Of a stretch of DNA of 64,000 nt, positions 28,561 to 36,403 are shown in pieces. The translations under genes were made by a program, and so were the position numbers. Origin of the DNA: Streptomyces flavofungini (GTDB taxonomy: Bacteria; Actinomycetota; Actinomycetes; Streptomycetales; Streptomycetaceae); contig NZ_CP128846.1 of NCBI RefSeq assembly GCF_030388665.1, forward strand, positions 4,910,501 through 4,974,500, in the 5' to 3' direction. The notes under the pieces are model-generated. The model ran no database searches. It was not told the origin of the DNA and worked only from the letters and a program-made list of their open reading frames with translations. The stretch's first letter is position 1; each line of letters opens with the position of its first letter.

Positions 28561-28799
28561 CTGGGGGGATTCGGGTTGCGGTCCCTCGCCCTCGGTTCGG
28601 TTGTGGGGCGGGGCCGCGCCGGTATGTCCGTGCTCGCGTGTGTGGCCTGGTGAGTGTGCTGTGTGCGTTCGTCGTGGTCATCCGAGCTGCGCGCGGACAT
28701 ACCGGCACGTCCCCTCCGGTTCGGTTCGCGGCTTTCGGTCCGGTGGGGGTTCCCCATTCGGCCGACGGTCACTGTGATGTGAGGGGGAGGGCAACGGCG

Positions 28800-28826
28800 A
28801 AGGCCCCGTCCTGGGGACGGGGCCTT
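28800..28826 (-). terminator. Terminator downstream of the tRNA-Asp/tRNA-Phe pair
   Basis: A 12-bp perfect stem (AAGGCCCCGTCC and complement) with a 3-nt loop sits 7 bp beyond tRNA-Phe on the minus strand. The 240 bp between CcdA and this hairpin hold no gene that I can see. Confidence 0.85.
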
Positions 28827-28833
28827 CTGGAGG

Positions 28834-28907
28834 TGGCTGGGGCCGGGATCGAACCGGCGACCTATCGCTTTTCAGGCGATCGCTCGTACCAACTGAGCTA
28901 CCCAGCC
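28834..28907 (-). tRNA. tRNA-Phe (anticodon GAA)
   Basis: This 74-nt minus-strand gene has acceptor stem GGCTGGG/CCCAGCC, anticodon loop CTGAAAA (GAA) and T-loop TTCGATC. It is probably transcribed with the tRNA-Asp gene 27 bp upstream. Confidence 0.95.
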
Positions 28908-28934
28908 ACGCAGCTCACCGGGGTGATCTGCAAG

Positions 28935-29009
28935 CGGTCCTGACGGGATTTGAACCCGCGGCCTCCACCTTGACAGGGTGGCGAGCACTCCAAACTGCTC
29001 CACAGGACC
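28935..29009 (-). tRNA. tRNA-Asp (anticodon GTC), second copy
   Basis: This gene is base-for-base identical to the 75-nt tRNA-Asp at 22082-22156. It marks the left border of the accessory island. Confidence 0.96.
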
Positions 29010-29047
29010 ATGTATTGCGCGAGGGTAATTCTCGCACAGTGTGTTGC

Positions 29048-29064
29048 GTGCTCCCAACGGGATT
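29048..29064. other. Putative left attachment site (attL-like)
   Basis: The 17 bases GTGCTCCCAACGGGATT match 16 of 17 bases at 48270-48286, where they form the 3' end of tRNA-Glu. On the minus strand the copy reads as the last 16 bases of that tRNA with one change, plus one base. Sequence identity stops on the inner side. This is what a worn attachment-site duplication of a tRNA-targeting element looks like. Confidence 0.6.
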
Positions 29065-29501
29065 TCTTCTTCCACACGGAGGTGGAGTGAAGGGCGATCC
29101 CGGAGGAAACGGTGCTCTCCGTCACTGTTTCCTCGGAGCACTGCCGACTCCAGGAGGTTGACTCCCGGTGTTGGTGGAGGTGCTCGTCAGGTCTGGTGAC
29201 GTCGCTGGATCAGCGTATCAGAGTGGATGCCGTGCTCTGAAAACGTGGCGCCGGGGCCAATGGATCTTGTCGCTCGATGGGGCACGGCAGGTCGGACCGG
29301 TTCGGCCGACACCTTGAGTGGCTCGGTGTCGGCGGAGTCGCTGTGTCTCCAAAGCGGCAACAGGGCCCTGTGGCAGGTCCTTTGACGGCGCTTTCTCCTC
29401 GCTTTCATCGGGGTTTCAAGAGCCCGTCCCACCCTCGGGGACACAGTGAGGAGGAACTGATGCACCCCAGGAACGGGAGGCTTCCCGGAACCGCTGCCGG
29501 G
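29065..29501. other. Gene-free left edge of the island
   Basis: No gene can be supported here. An 8-bp inverted repeat GAGGAAAC/GTTTCCTC lies at 29103-29134. The stretch is less GC-biased than the core and could be relic DNA of a mobile element, but I recognise no transposase or integrase fragment. Confidence 0.5.
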
Positions 29502-30272
29502 TCACGCGGGCACGCTCCACAGCGGCTCGTCCGCGGGTTCGATGCCCAGTTCGTCCCGGAGCAGGGTGCGCAGTGCCTGGAACGCGGTGCGGGCCTCGCC
29601 CCGGCGGCCCGACTCCCGCAGGGACGCGACGAGGGCCTGGTGGAACCACTCGTTGAAGGGGTGGGCGGCCACCAGGTCGCGCAGTTCGGGGACGAGCTGG
29701 CGGTGTCGGCCCGCGCGCATCTCCGCCTCGACGCGGATCCGCTGCGCGTGGATGCGCAACTCCTCCAGGTAGTCCACGTGGCCGGCGAGTACTCGGCCGG
29801 GGCGCAGCGTCGACAGGGCTCGGCCCCGCCACAGGGCCAGGGCCTCGTGGCAGGCGGAGGCTGCTTCGGCCGGGCGGTCCAGAGCGAGCAGCCGCTCGCC
29901 CTCCTTGCTCAGGCGCACGAATCGGGTCGCGTCGAGCCGCTCGGGGTCGATGTCCAGGACATACCCGGCCTGCCGGGTGTGCAGCAGGTGGCGTGCGGGC
30001 GTGCCGAGTGCTTCGTCGAGCTGGCCGCGCAGGTGGTAGATGTGCGTCCGCACGGTGCTGACGGCCCAGCGGGGCGGACGCTCCTCCCACAGCTCGTCGA
30101 TGAACACATCGACGTCGACCACCTGGCCCAGGCGCAGCAGAAGCAGAGCCATCACCTTGTTCACCTTGGGGCCGCGCAGGGTGTGGGGGGTGCCGTCCAC
30201 GGTGAGGTGGAGGGCGCCCAGTACCGAGAAACGCTCGTGCGTGTCGTCGTTCACGGGCCGGAATACAAACAC
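29502..30272 (-). CDS. SARP-family pathway-specific activator
   Basis: The 256-residue protein is the small SARP type. The N-terminal OmpR-like winged helix (about 15-105) runs FSVLGALHLTVDGTPHTLRG then PKVNKVMALLLLRLGQVVDV. The bacterial transcriptional activation domain (about 110-250) has ATRFVRLSKEGERLLALD, then LALWRGRAL and LYHQAL-like FNEWFHQALVASLRESGRRG. SARPs activate antibiotic and metabolite clusters by binding direct repeats near -35 elements. The gene is divergent from the monooxygenase operon with an 83-bp gap that contains an 11-bp direct repeat at 22-bp spacing. It is the left-most intact gene of the island. Confidence 0.92.
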   Translation of the reverse strand: MFVFRPVNDDTHERFSVLGALHLTVDGTPHTLRGPKVNKVMALLLLRLGQVVDVDVFIDELWEERPPRWAVSTVRTHIYHLRGQLDEALGTPARHLLHTRQAGYVLDIDPERLDATRFVRLSKEGERLLALDRPAEAASACHEALALWRGRALSTLRPGRVLAGHVDYLEELRIHAQRIRVEAEMRAGRHRQLVPELRDLVAAHPFNEWFHQALVASLRESGRRGEARTAFQALRTLLRDELGIEPADEPLWSVPA

Positions 30273-30290
30273 GGCCGCGGGCCGCGTGCG

Positions 30291-30323
30291 GTGCGGCTGC
30301 GCCTCAGTGGGCGTACGGCTGCG
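30291..30323. promoter_or_regulatory. Putative SARP-binding direct repeats
   Basis: GTGCGGCTGCG (30291) and GTACGGCTGCG (30313) are direct repeats whose starts are exactly 22 bp apart, two helical turns. They lie 33 to 65 bp ahead of the monooxygenase start. SARP operators are direct repeats with 11- or 22-bp periodicity, so the adjacent SARP is the natural candidate to bind. Confidence 0.55.
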
Positions 30324-30355
30324 TCCAAAGAGACATCAGCACAGAAGGTGGAATC

Positions 30356-31900
30356 ATGACCGAACCCTCGCAGGTGCTCATCGTCGGCGCGGGCCCGGTG
30401 GGCCTCGTCACGGGGATCGAACTCCTCCGGCGGGGGGTGCCGGTGCGCGTCGTCGACCGCTCCGAGCGGCCCAACCCGCACTCCAAGGCGATCGCCCTGT
30501 GGCCGCGGGGGATCGAGGCGCTGGCGCGGTTCGGCGCCGCGGACGAACTGCACCGGCGGGGTGTGGTGCTTCGGGCCCAGAACTACTACTCACAGGGGCG
30601 GCGCGTCGCTCGGCTCGCCTTCGGCGGAATGCGCCGTACCCGCTACCCGTATGCGCTGTCGATCCCGCAGCAGGAGACGGAGGCGGTGCTGCGAGACGTG
30701 TTCCAGGACCTCGGCGGTGTCATCGAGTTCGGCACCTCCCTGACCGGCTTCTCCCAGGACGGAGAGGGTGTGCGGGCCGAGCTGGAGACCGGGTCGGCCC
30801 AGCGGACGACCGAGCGGTTCGGCTGGCTGGTGGGGTGTGACGGCGCGCACAGCACAGTGCGCGGCGGGCTCGGGGTGCCCTTCCGGGGCAGCTCGTACCC
30901 GCAGCAATTCCTTCTCACCGACGGCCCCGTCCGTACGTCGCTGGCCCATGACGAAGTGCACTACTTCATGTCGGGCGCCGGGATCCTGGTCGTGGTGGGG
31001 CTGCCGGGCGGCTCGTATCGGACGTTCGTGAGCGCTGCCCCGGACCTGCGGGTGGACGACGCGACCCAGGCGGTGCAGCAGGCCGCGTCCGAGCGTTGCC
31101 CGGTACCGATCGAGCTGGTCGGCGAGCAGCGCACCGGGGTGTTCCGGGTGCACCGCAAGGTCGTCGACCGCATGCGCGTGGGCCGGGTCCTGCTGGCGGG
31201 TGACGCGGCGCACATCCACAGTCCGGCGGGCGGCCAGGGGCTCAACACAGGGATCGAGGATGCCGCCTCGCTGGCCTGGCGCCTCGCCGGAGTACGAGCG
31301 GGGCGGTACCGGGACGAGGTGCTCGACCGGTGGGAGAGCGAGCGGCTCGGGGTGGCGCGGGCGGTCGTCGGTGACACCGACTGGCAGACCCGGATGTGGA
31401 CCATGAACGGCTGGCGGGCACGGGCGCGCGACGCGGTGCTCGGCGTGGGCGGGCGCAGCGGCGTTCTGAACCGCGTGGTGGTGCCGCGCCAGGCGCAGCT
31501 TTCGCTCGCCTACCCGGGCCCGCGGGAGCGGGTGGGTCGGTTGCGCACCGGGATGCGGTTGCCCGACGTACCGCTCGACGCGGGGCGGTGGCTGCGGGAC
31601 GAACTGGACTCCACGGAACCGCTGTTGCTGTTCTTCCCGGGCGTGGGAAAACACCGGCGCGATGTCGGGGGCCTGGTCGAACACCACCGGAAGAAGCATG
31701 TCGGCATCCGTGTGACCGCGCCGGCCGACACGGGCGAACGCGCTCATCGGCTGCTCGGTCTCGTCCGGCCGTGTGCGGTCCTCGTACGGCCCGATGGAGC
31801 CGTCGTCGCGCTGCGCGACCCATTCGGTGATGAATTTGAATTGGACCAGTCCGTACGTGAATTGACCGGTGTGGCAGCCGAGGCGCGATGGGTAGGCTGA
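30356..31900 (+). CDS. FAD-dependent aromatic-type monooxygenase (class A)
   Basis: The 514-residue flavoprotein is of the PHBH/FAD_binding_3 fold. The Rossmann dinucleotide motif is VLIVGAGPVGLVTGIELLRR, the DG motif VGCDGAHSTVR, and the second FAD motif LLAGDAAHIHSPAGGQGLNT. A C-terminal thioredoxin-like domain follows (LLLFFPGVGKHRRD), as in polyketide hydroxylases such as MtmOIV- or RdmE-like enzymes. It would hydroxylate or Baeyer-Villiger-oxidise a cluster intermediate with NAD(P)H and O2. It is the first gene of a three-gene operon with DUF1611 (4-bp gap) and SMP-30, opposite the SARP. The substrate is unknown. Confidence 0.93.
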   Translation: MTEPSQVLIVGAGPVGLVTGIELLRRGVPVRVVDRSERPNPHSKAIALWPRGIEALARFGAADELHRRGVVLRAQNYYSQGRRVARLAFGGMRRTRYPYALSIPQQETEAVLRDVFQDLGGVIEFGTSLTGFSQDGEGVRAELETGSAQRTTERFGWLVGCDGAHSTVRGGLGVPFRGSSYPQQFLLTDGPVRTSLAHDEVHYFMSGAGILVVVGLPGGSYRTFVSAAPDLRVDDATQAVQQAASERCPVPIELVGEQRTGVFRVHRKVVDRMRVGRVLLAGDAAHIHSPAGGQGLNTGIEDAASLAWRLAGVRAGRYRDEVLDRWESERLGVARAVVGDTDWQTRMWTMNGWRARARDAVLGVGGRSGVLNRVVVPRQAQLSLAYPGPRERVGRLRTGMRLPDVPLDAGRWLRDELDSTEPLLLFFPGVGKHRRDVGGLVEHHRKKHVGIRVTAPADTGERAHRLLGLVRPCAVLVRPDGAVVALRDPFGDEFELDQSVRELTGVAAEARWVG

Positions 31901-31904
31901 TCAC

Positions 31905-33002
31905 GTGCTGATATCTGAATTCTCGAAATCTCCGCTACGTGTTGTGCTGTTCGCGGACGGTGCTTTCTCTCATCCCGAGGGAAAGACCGCCCAGGGTGTC
32001 CTGCGGCACAGCACATGGCTCCGGCCCGTGGCGGTGATCGACCGCTCCCACACGGCCCCGACCACGGCATCCGTGGTCCCCGGGACCGACGTGCCGGTCG
32101 TCGGGTCACTCGCGGAAGCCATACGGTTCGAGCCGGACGCGCTGGTCGTGGCACTGACCGAGTCCGACTTCGGGGAGTCGGTCGACGGTAAGTTCCTGCA
32201 TACGCCCCGGGAACCGGGTGACCTCCCAGATTTCTGGTGGGACACCATACGTACCGCCGTGCGCGACGGCCTCCACGTCATTTCCTGTCTGCATGTGCGC
32301 CTCCGCGAAACGGAACTGGTCGACCTGCTCGCCGACGGCCGGGAAATAGTCGACGTCAGGCGTCCGTACGAGAATTTGCCAAAATATTCCGGACGTCGTC
32401 GCCGCACCCGGGCCAGGCTCATTCACATCGCGGGCAGCGACTGCGTCGTGGGCAAGCGCACAGCCGCGTTGCAGATACACCGGGAAGCCCTCTCCCGGAA
32501 CATTGACTCCGGCTATGTGGGGACGGGCCAGACCTGTCTGCTCGCCGGGTGCACCGAGGGAGCCATCATCGACAGGACCCCGGTGTTCCAGGCGGCCGGA
32601 CTCGTGGAGCACCTCGTCCAGCGTGCGGACCCGCGCCACGACCTGCTGGTCATCAAGGGGCAGGCGTCCGTCATGCACCCGGCCTTCGGAGGCCTGGCCA
32701 CCGCGATCCTCCAGGGCTCCCAGCCGGACGCGGTGATCTTCGCCCACGACCCGGACCGTGGGGCTCGCTACCACTGGGACCATCTGCCGCTGGCGGACCT
32801 GGAGACCGAGCTGCGCATGGTCGAGCAGCTCGGCGGCGCTCCGGTCGCCGCGATCGCGACGCGCGGCCGGGAGAACGTACGGCGCCTTGCCGCCCTCGGG
32901 CTGCCGGTCGCCGACGTCCTGGACGGCGATGGCGCGGCGGTGCTGCTCGACGCGGCGCGGCGCGTCTGGGCCGGCCCGCGGGAGACCAGGGGAGCGCTGT
33001 GA
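31905..33002 (+). CDS. DUF1611 family P-loop protein (DgcN-like)
   Basis: The 365-residue protein has an N-terminal Rossmann-like domain (about 1-150: RVVLFADGAFSHPEGKTAQG, then PDALVVALTESDF) and a C-terminal P-loop-like domain (IHIAGSDCVVGKRTAALQIH, then GYVGTGQTCLLAGCTEGAII). This is the two-domain DUF1611 architecture. A DUF1611 member, DgcN, has been described as a D-glutamate N-acetyltransferase, so amino-acid acylation is one possibility. The nucleotide loop here reads GSDCVVGKR. Start is GTG 31905, 4 bp after the monooxygenase stop; the stop overlaps the SMP-30 start (GTGA). In a biosynthetic cluster its role is undefined. Confidence 0.82.
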   Translation: MLISEFSKSPLRVVLFADGAFSHPEGKTAQGVLRHSTWLRPVAVIDRSHTAPTTASVVPGTDVPVVGSLAEAIRFEPDALVVALTESDFGESVDGKFLHTPREPGDLPDFWWDTIRTAVRDGLHVISCLHVRLRETELVDLLADGREIVDVRRPYENLPKYSGRRRRTRARLIHIAGSDCVVGKRTAALQIHREALSRNIDSGYVGTGQTCLLAGCTEGAIIDRTPVFQAAGLVEHLVQRADPRHDLLVIKGQASVMHPAFGGLATAILQGSQPDAVIFAHDPDRGARYHWDHLPLADLETELRMVEQLGGAPVAAIATRGRENVRRLAALGLPVADVLDGDGAAVLLDAARRVWAGPRETRGAL

Positions 33003-33847
33003 CGGTCGAGGTGGTTCTGCGCGCGGCGGCGGCGTTCGGTGAGTGCCCGACGTGGGACGCGGCGGACGGGTCGCTGCTCTGGGTGGACCTGAACCGGTGC
33101 GAGGCACATCGGCTGCGTCCCGCGGACGGCAGCGACACGGCGCTGCGGTTCGACCAGCCCGTCGCCGCGGCCAAGCCCCGGGCGGGCCGGGCGGGCGGTC
33201 TGGTGCTGACCCTCCGGGACGGGGTGGCGGTAACGGGGCCCGACGGGGCGGTGCGCATGGTCACGGATTGGTCGGCCGAAGGGGTGCGGGGGAACGACAC
33301 CGGCGTGGACCGCCGGGGCCGCCTCTGGGTCGGCACCGTCGCCGGGGACGTCGCGCCGGGGTGGCTGGGACGGCTCTCGGGGGACGGGGCGACACACCGG
33401 GTGGTGACGGACACCCGGCTGAGCAACGGCATCGCCTGGAGCCCGGACGACCGCCGGATGTACTTCGTGGACACCCCCACGCGCCGCGTCGACGTGCTCG
33501 ACTACGACCTCGCGTCCGGCACGGCCGTGAACCGGCGCCCGTTCGTGGACCTCGCCGACGTCGAAGGGGTGCCCGACGGCCTGTGCGTCGACGCCGACGG
33601 CGGTGTGTGGGTGGCGCTCTTCCGGGGTGGCGCCGTCCGGCGCTACACCCCGGAGGGCCGTCTCGACAGGGAGATCCGCTTCCCCGTCTCGCTCACCACC
33701 GCGTGCGGCTTCGGCGGCCCCGACCTGACCGAGCTGTACGTGACCTCGGCGCGTCGCGCACCCGACCACGACGAGCCACTCGCGGGCAGCGTGTTCGTGG
33801 TGACCGGGGTCGGCCAGGGCGTCGCGGCGCCCGCCTTCGCTGGCTGA
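32999..33847 (+). CDS. SMP-30/gluconolactonase-family lactonase
   Basis: The 282-residue protein is a six-bladed beta-propeller of the SMP-30/regucalcin family. Likely divalent-metal ligands are the Glu in FGECPTWD, the Asn in LSNGIAWSPD and the Asp in PDGLCVDADGG. LLWVDLNRCEAHR and GGVWVALFRGG are blade motifs. Family members hydrolyse sugar lactones and other lactones. As third gene of the monooxygenase operon, it might open a lactone made by Baeyer-Villiger oxidation or tune the level of a lactone signal; both are inferences. Its stop codon lies within a palindrome shared with the convergent gene. Confidence 0.9.
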   Translation: MTVEVVLRAAAAFGECPTWDAADGSLLWVDLNRCEAHRLRPADGSDTALRFDQPVAAAKPRAGRAGGLVLTLRDGVAVTGPDGAVRMVTDWSAEGVRGNDTGVDRRGRLWVGTVAGDVAPGWLGRLSGDGATHRVVTDTRLSNGIAWSPDDRRMYFVDTPTRRVDVLDYDLASGTAVNRRPFVDLADVEGVPDGLCVDADGGVWVALFRGGAVRRYTPEGRLDREIRFPVSLTTACGFGGPDLTELYVTSARRAPDHDEPLAGSVFVVTGVGQGVAAPAFAG

Positions 33848-33860
33848 CCGTCCACGGTCA
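33845..33860. terminator. Palindrome spanning two convergent stop codons
   Basis: TGACCGTCCACGGTCA is a 7-bp inverted repeat with a 2-bp centre. Its two ends are the TGA stops of the SMP-30 gene (plus) and the 7-TM gene (minus). It may act as a compact bidirectional terminator, although the loop would need to open for a real hairpin. Confidence 0.4.
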
Positions 33861-35174
33861 CCCGGTGGGCGTGCGGCGCTCCCGCTCGGGCAGGGCGGCG
33901 AAGGCGCGGGAGACCTGGACCAGCCACCGTACGTCCGAGGAGAAGTCGAGGTCGCCGGGGCTCGTGGCGCGGCCCGATGCGATGCGCGGAGCCGGATCGC
34001 CCGCGGTATCGGGGGCCGGACCCCCCGCGGCACCGGAGCCCGGATCGCCTGCCTGACCGGTCACGGCGAGGACATCGGCCCGGCCGGGTGCGGCGACTGC
34101 GGCCGGTGCGGCGATCGGGACCACGCGGTCGGCCGCCCCCGCACCTCCTGACTCCGCGGCGAGCGCGGCGGCGATTCCGGCTGCCTCCCAGGCTGCCCGT
34201 TCCCGCTCCGTGCTGTCGGGGGGTGGCGCGGGTGCCGGGCCGGAGGTCTGGTGGACGCGCAGGGCCAGGCAGCCGTCCCTGATCTCGATGACCCGGCGGT
34301 GCAGCGCGAAGCGCAGGTCCCACAGGGCGGACAGGTCGCCGCGCGGATCGGTGTGCAGTGAGGTCTCCGGGTGCGCCCGGTGCAGCGCGTACCAGAGCGG
34401 ACGCAGCCGCCGGTAGCTGCGCAAGTCGGCGCACCAGGCGTGCAGGGAGTCGAGCCGCTGTCCCCACAGGGGAGCCGTCCAGCCGATGGTGTTGAGCGCC
34501 ATGCCGAGGGTCAGGCTGGTCCGCGTCGTGTTCGCCCACAGGGAGGGGTCCCAGCCGAGGTGGACCAAGAACACGTCGGCGAAGCGGCCGAGCGAATAGA
34601 CGAGATCGAGGCCGGCGCCGACCGCGGCGGTGCGCAGCCCGCGCCGCACCCAGGTGTCCTCGGTCCGGCCGGCGTAGAACCAGCAGGCGCGCGCCACGAC
34701 GGCCTTGCCGAGTGCGAACGCGGTGAGGTACACGACCTCGTACGCGACGAAGTAGGGCTGCTCGCCGGGGTGTGCGAACGAGTTGTGAGGATGGCCGTGC
34801 GTGGTGGCCAGCTGGAACAGGACGGCCATCGCGACGGGTACGCAGGCGATGACGGCGACCGCGCGGCGGGCTCGCGCGCGGGCGGCGTCGGCGGGGTACA
34901 GCCAGTGGATGAGCAGGACCTGCTGGCAGGCGATCACCGCGATGATCCACATCTGGACCGAGACGTTGTACCAGGTGACCGTGCCGAAGAGCGACCCCGT
35001 CCAGTGCGCCGGGGCCGACATGGCGAGGTACATGCCCTGGCACCCGAAGGAAGCGCACAGGGCGACGACCGCGGGCTCGCGGCGCCGGTGCCGGTGCCGC
35101 AGGATCGGGGTGAGCGTGCGGGCGAAGGCGAGCCAGCAGACCAGCGCCGCAAGCGGGTAGCGGACGCTGTTCAC
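33858..35174 (-). CDS. MAB_1171c-like seven-helix membrane protein
   Basis: The 438-residue protein has about seven hydrophobic helices in the first 230 residues, including VRYPLAALVCWLAFARTLTP, VSVQMWIIAVIACQQVLLIH and AVAVIACVPVAMAVLFQLAT. A cytoplasmic tail of about 200 residues follows, with a helical part (SYRRLRPLWYALHRAHPETS) and then a Pro/Ala/Gly-rich low-complexity region. It fits the actinobacterial family annotated as MAB_1171c putative transporter, although a receptor role is equally possible. GTG 35174 overlaps the stop of the ImmA-like gene (GTGA), and XRE-ImmA-7TM form one operon. No transport motif is seen. Confidence 0.8.
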   Translation of the reverse strand: MNSVRYPLAALVCWLAFARTLTPILRHRHRRREPAVVALCASFGCQGMYLAMSAPAHWTGSLFGTVTWYNVSVQMWIIAVIACQQVLLIHWLYPADAARARARRAVAVIACVPVAMAVLFQLATTHGHPHNSFAHPGEQPYFVAYEVVYLTAFALGKAVVARACWFYAGRTEDTWVRRGLRTAAVGAGLDLVYSLGRFADVFLVHLGWDPSLWANTTRTSLTLGMALNTIGWTAPLWGQRLDSLHAWCADLRSYRRLRPLWYALHRAHPETSLHTDPRGDLSALWDLRFALHRRVIEIRDGCLALRVHQTSGPAPAPPPDSTERERAAWEAAGIAAALAAESGGAGAADRVVPIAAPAAVAAPGRADVLAVTGQAGDPGSGAAGGPAPDTAGDPAPRIASGRATSPGDLDFSSDVRWLVQVSRAFAALPERERRTPTG

Positions 35175-35734
35175 GCGCGGCCCCTGCGGCGCCAGTCGAG
35201 GGAGCCGCGGATGCGGTCGAGGACGCCGTCCGAGGGAGTGGCGGCAGGGGCGGGTGCGGGGACGTCCGGCCTCTCACGCAGCCGTTCACCCAGGAGGAAC
35301 GCCATCACCTCGGCTTCCCGCTCCTGGATGTCGGAGTAGGTGTCACGGCACAGCAGGTCCTGCACCAGCGACGGGTCGAGGTCCGGGAAGAGCGTGGCGA
35401 CGGGGTCGGAGCCGCCGCTCCCGCTGCGGTGGCCGCACAGCATGTGGGCCAGTTCGTGGGCGACGATGTGCTCTTGGTGGTGGCGGCTGGTCTCCTGCTC
35501 GTACACGACGTAGTCGGCGTCCGAGAAGGCCAGCCACAGACCGCAGGGCCCGCTCGCGGACAGGGGCATCGGCACCAGGTGGAGGGGCCGGTTCCGCGAG
35601 CTGCCGAGGTGGGCGCAGAGGGTCATCAGGTCGTAGGTCTCGGGCAGTTCGAACGAGGCGAGCCGTTTGCGGCACTCGCGGCGCAGGGTCTGCAGTCCGG
35701 CTGCCTCGTCGCCGCGGGGGCGTATGAATCGCAT
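35171..35734 (-). CDS. ImmA/IrrE-type metallopeptidase
   Basis: The 187-residue protein has a zinc protease motif HELAH in HIVAHELAHMLCGH, with a downstream REAEVMAFLLGERL helix that supplies the third ligand (Glu) in this family. The N-terminal 60 residues resemble the usual ImmA/toxin-annotated head (MTLCAHLGSSRNRPLHLVPM). ImmA proteases cleave XRE-family repressors such as ImmR of ICEBs1, and IrrE/PprI cleaves DdrO. An XRE regulator is encoded 8 bp upstream in the same operon, so cleavage of that regulator is the obvious hypothesis. ATG 35734 is chosen because it starts a compact family-like N-terminus. Confidence 0.88.
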   Translation of the reverse strand: MRFIRPRGDEAAGLQTLRRECRKRLASFELPETYDLMTLCAHLGSSRNRPLHLVPMPLSASGPCGLWLAFSDADYVVYEQETSRHHQEHIVAHELAHMLCGHRSGSGGSDPVATLFPDLDPSLVQDLLCRDTYSDIQEREAEVMAFLLGERLRERPDVPAPAPAATPSDGVLDRIRGSLDWRRRGRA

Positions 35735-35742
35735 CGAGTGCC

Positions 35743-36213
35743 CTATCCCCGTCCCTCGGCGCCTTCCGTGCCGTCTCGGCCTCCGTCGGCCCGTGCGGCC
35801 CCGTCCGGCCGCGGGTGCCCGGAGGCCGCCGAGTGCAGTTGGCTCACCTCGTGGATGATGCGGGCCAGGTGCTTGCGGCCGGAGTCGTCCATGCTCATGG
35901 CGCGCAGCGCGATGTCCCGGACATCCGCGTTCCCCAGGGCCGAAGCGAGCGCCAGCTGGGCGTCGATCCGGTCGGCGGCGACATCGTCGAAGAAGTAGGC
36001 GGCGGGGACCCGGAAGAAGGCCGCGAGGGCCTCCAGGTGCCGCTTGGTCGGGTTGTCGCGCTGGCCTGTGCGCAGTTGCCAGACGTACGTCTTGGAGAAC
36101 GTGCCCCCGCTCTGCTCGCTGCAGCCCCGGGCGACCTCTTCGTACGAGTACTCCCGGCCGTTGGTCAGGATGGTCTTGAAGAGCCGGTCGACCTTGTCGG
36201 CCAGTTCGGGCAT
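35743..36213 (-). CDS. XRE-family transcriptional regulator
   Basis: The 156-residue protein has an N-terminal helix-turn-helix (about 5-75: FKTILTNGREYSYEEVARGC, then KTYVWQLRTGQRDNPTKRHL and EALAAFFRVPAAYFFDD), typical of SinR/BldD-like regulators. A short helical region (DVRDIALRAMSMDDSGRKHL) and a disordered tail follow. It is the first gene of the XRE-ImmA-7TM operon and is divergent from the histidine-kinase gene. By analogy with ImmR-ImmA it may be a repressor destroyed by the neighbouring protease; direct evidence is lacking. Confidence 0.88.
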   Translation of the reverse strand: MPELADKVDRLFKTILTNGREYSYEEVARGCSEQSGGTFSKTYVWQLRTGQRDNPTKRHLEALAAFFRVPAAYFFDDVAADRIDAQLALASALGNADVRDIALRAMSMDDSGRKHLARIIHEVSQLHSAASGHPRPDGAARADGGRDGTEGAEGRG

Positions 36214-36270
36214 CGCGGGCTCCTTCTGTCCGCAGGCGTGAACACGTGGGTCGTGTGAAAGTCATCGTAG

Positions 36271-36299
36271 TTGACACTCCGCGGGGGCACACCTACCGT
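36271..36299 (+). promoter_or_regulatory. Promoter for the histidine kinase operon
   Basis: TTGACA (36271-36276) with a 17-bp spacer to TACCGT (36294-36299) is a near-consensus housekeeping promoter pointing at the kinase gene. The predicted leader would be about 95 nt. The XRE promoter must lie in the same gap, so the XRE protein could control both. Confidence 0.6.
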
Positions 36300-36403
36300 C
36301 GAGCCGTTAGCTGAGATGGACAAGCGGGTCCTGGGCGGCAGCCATGGCAGGTCGCCGCTCTGCGTCGCCCGCGGGTCACAGGGGACGTACTCAGGAGGCT
36401 CGG

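Noticed and set aside
29065..29501. Integrase or transposase remnant at the left island edge
   Set aside because: I translated both strands and found no recombinase motif; only a short inverted repeat is visible.
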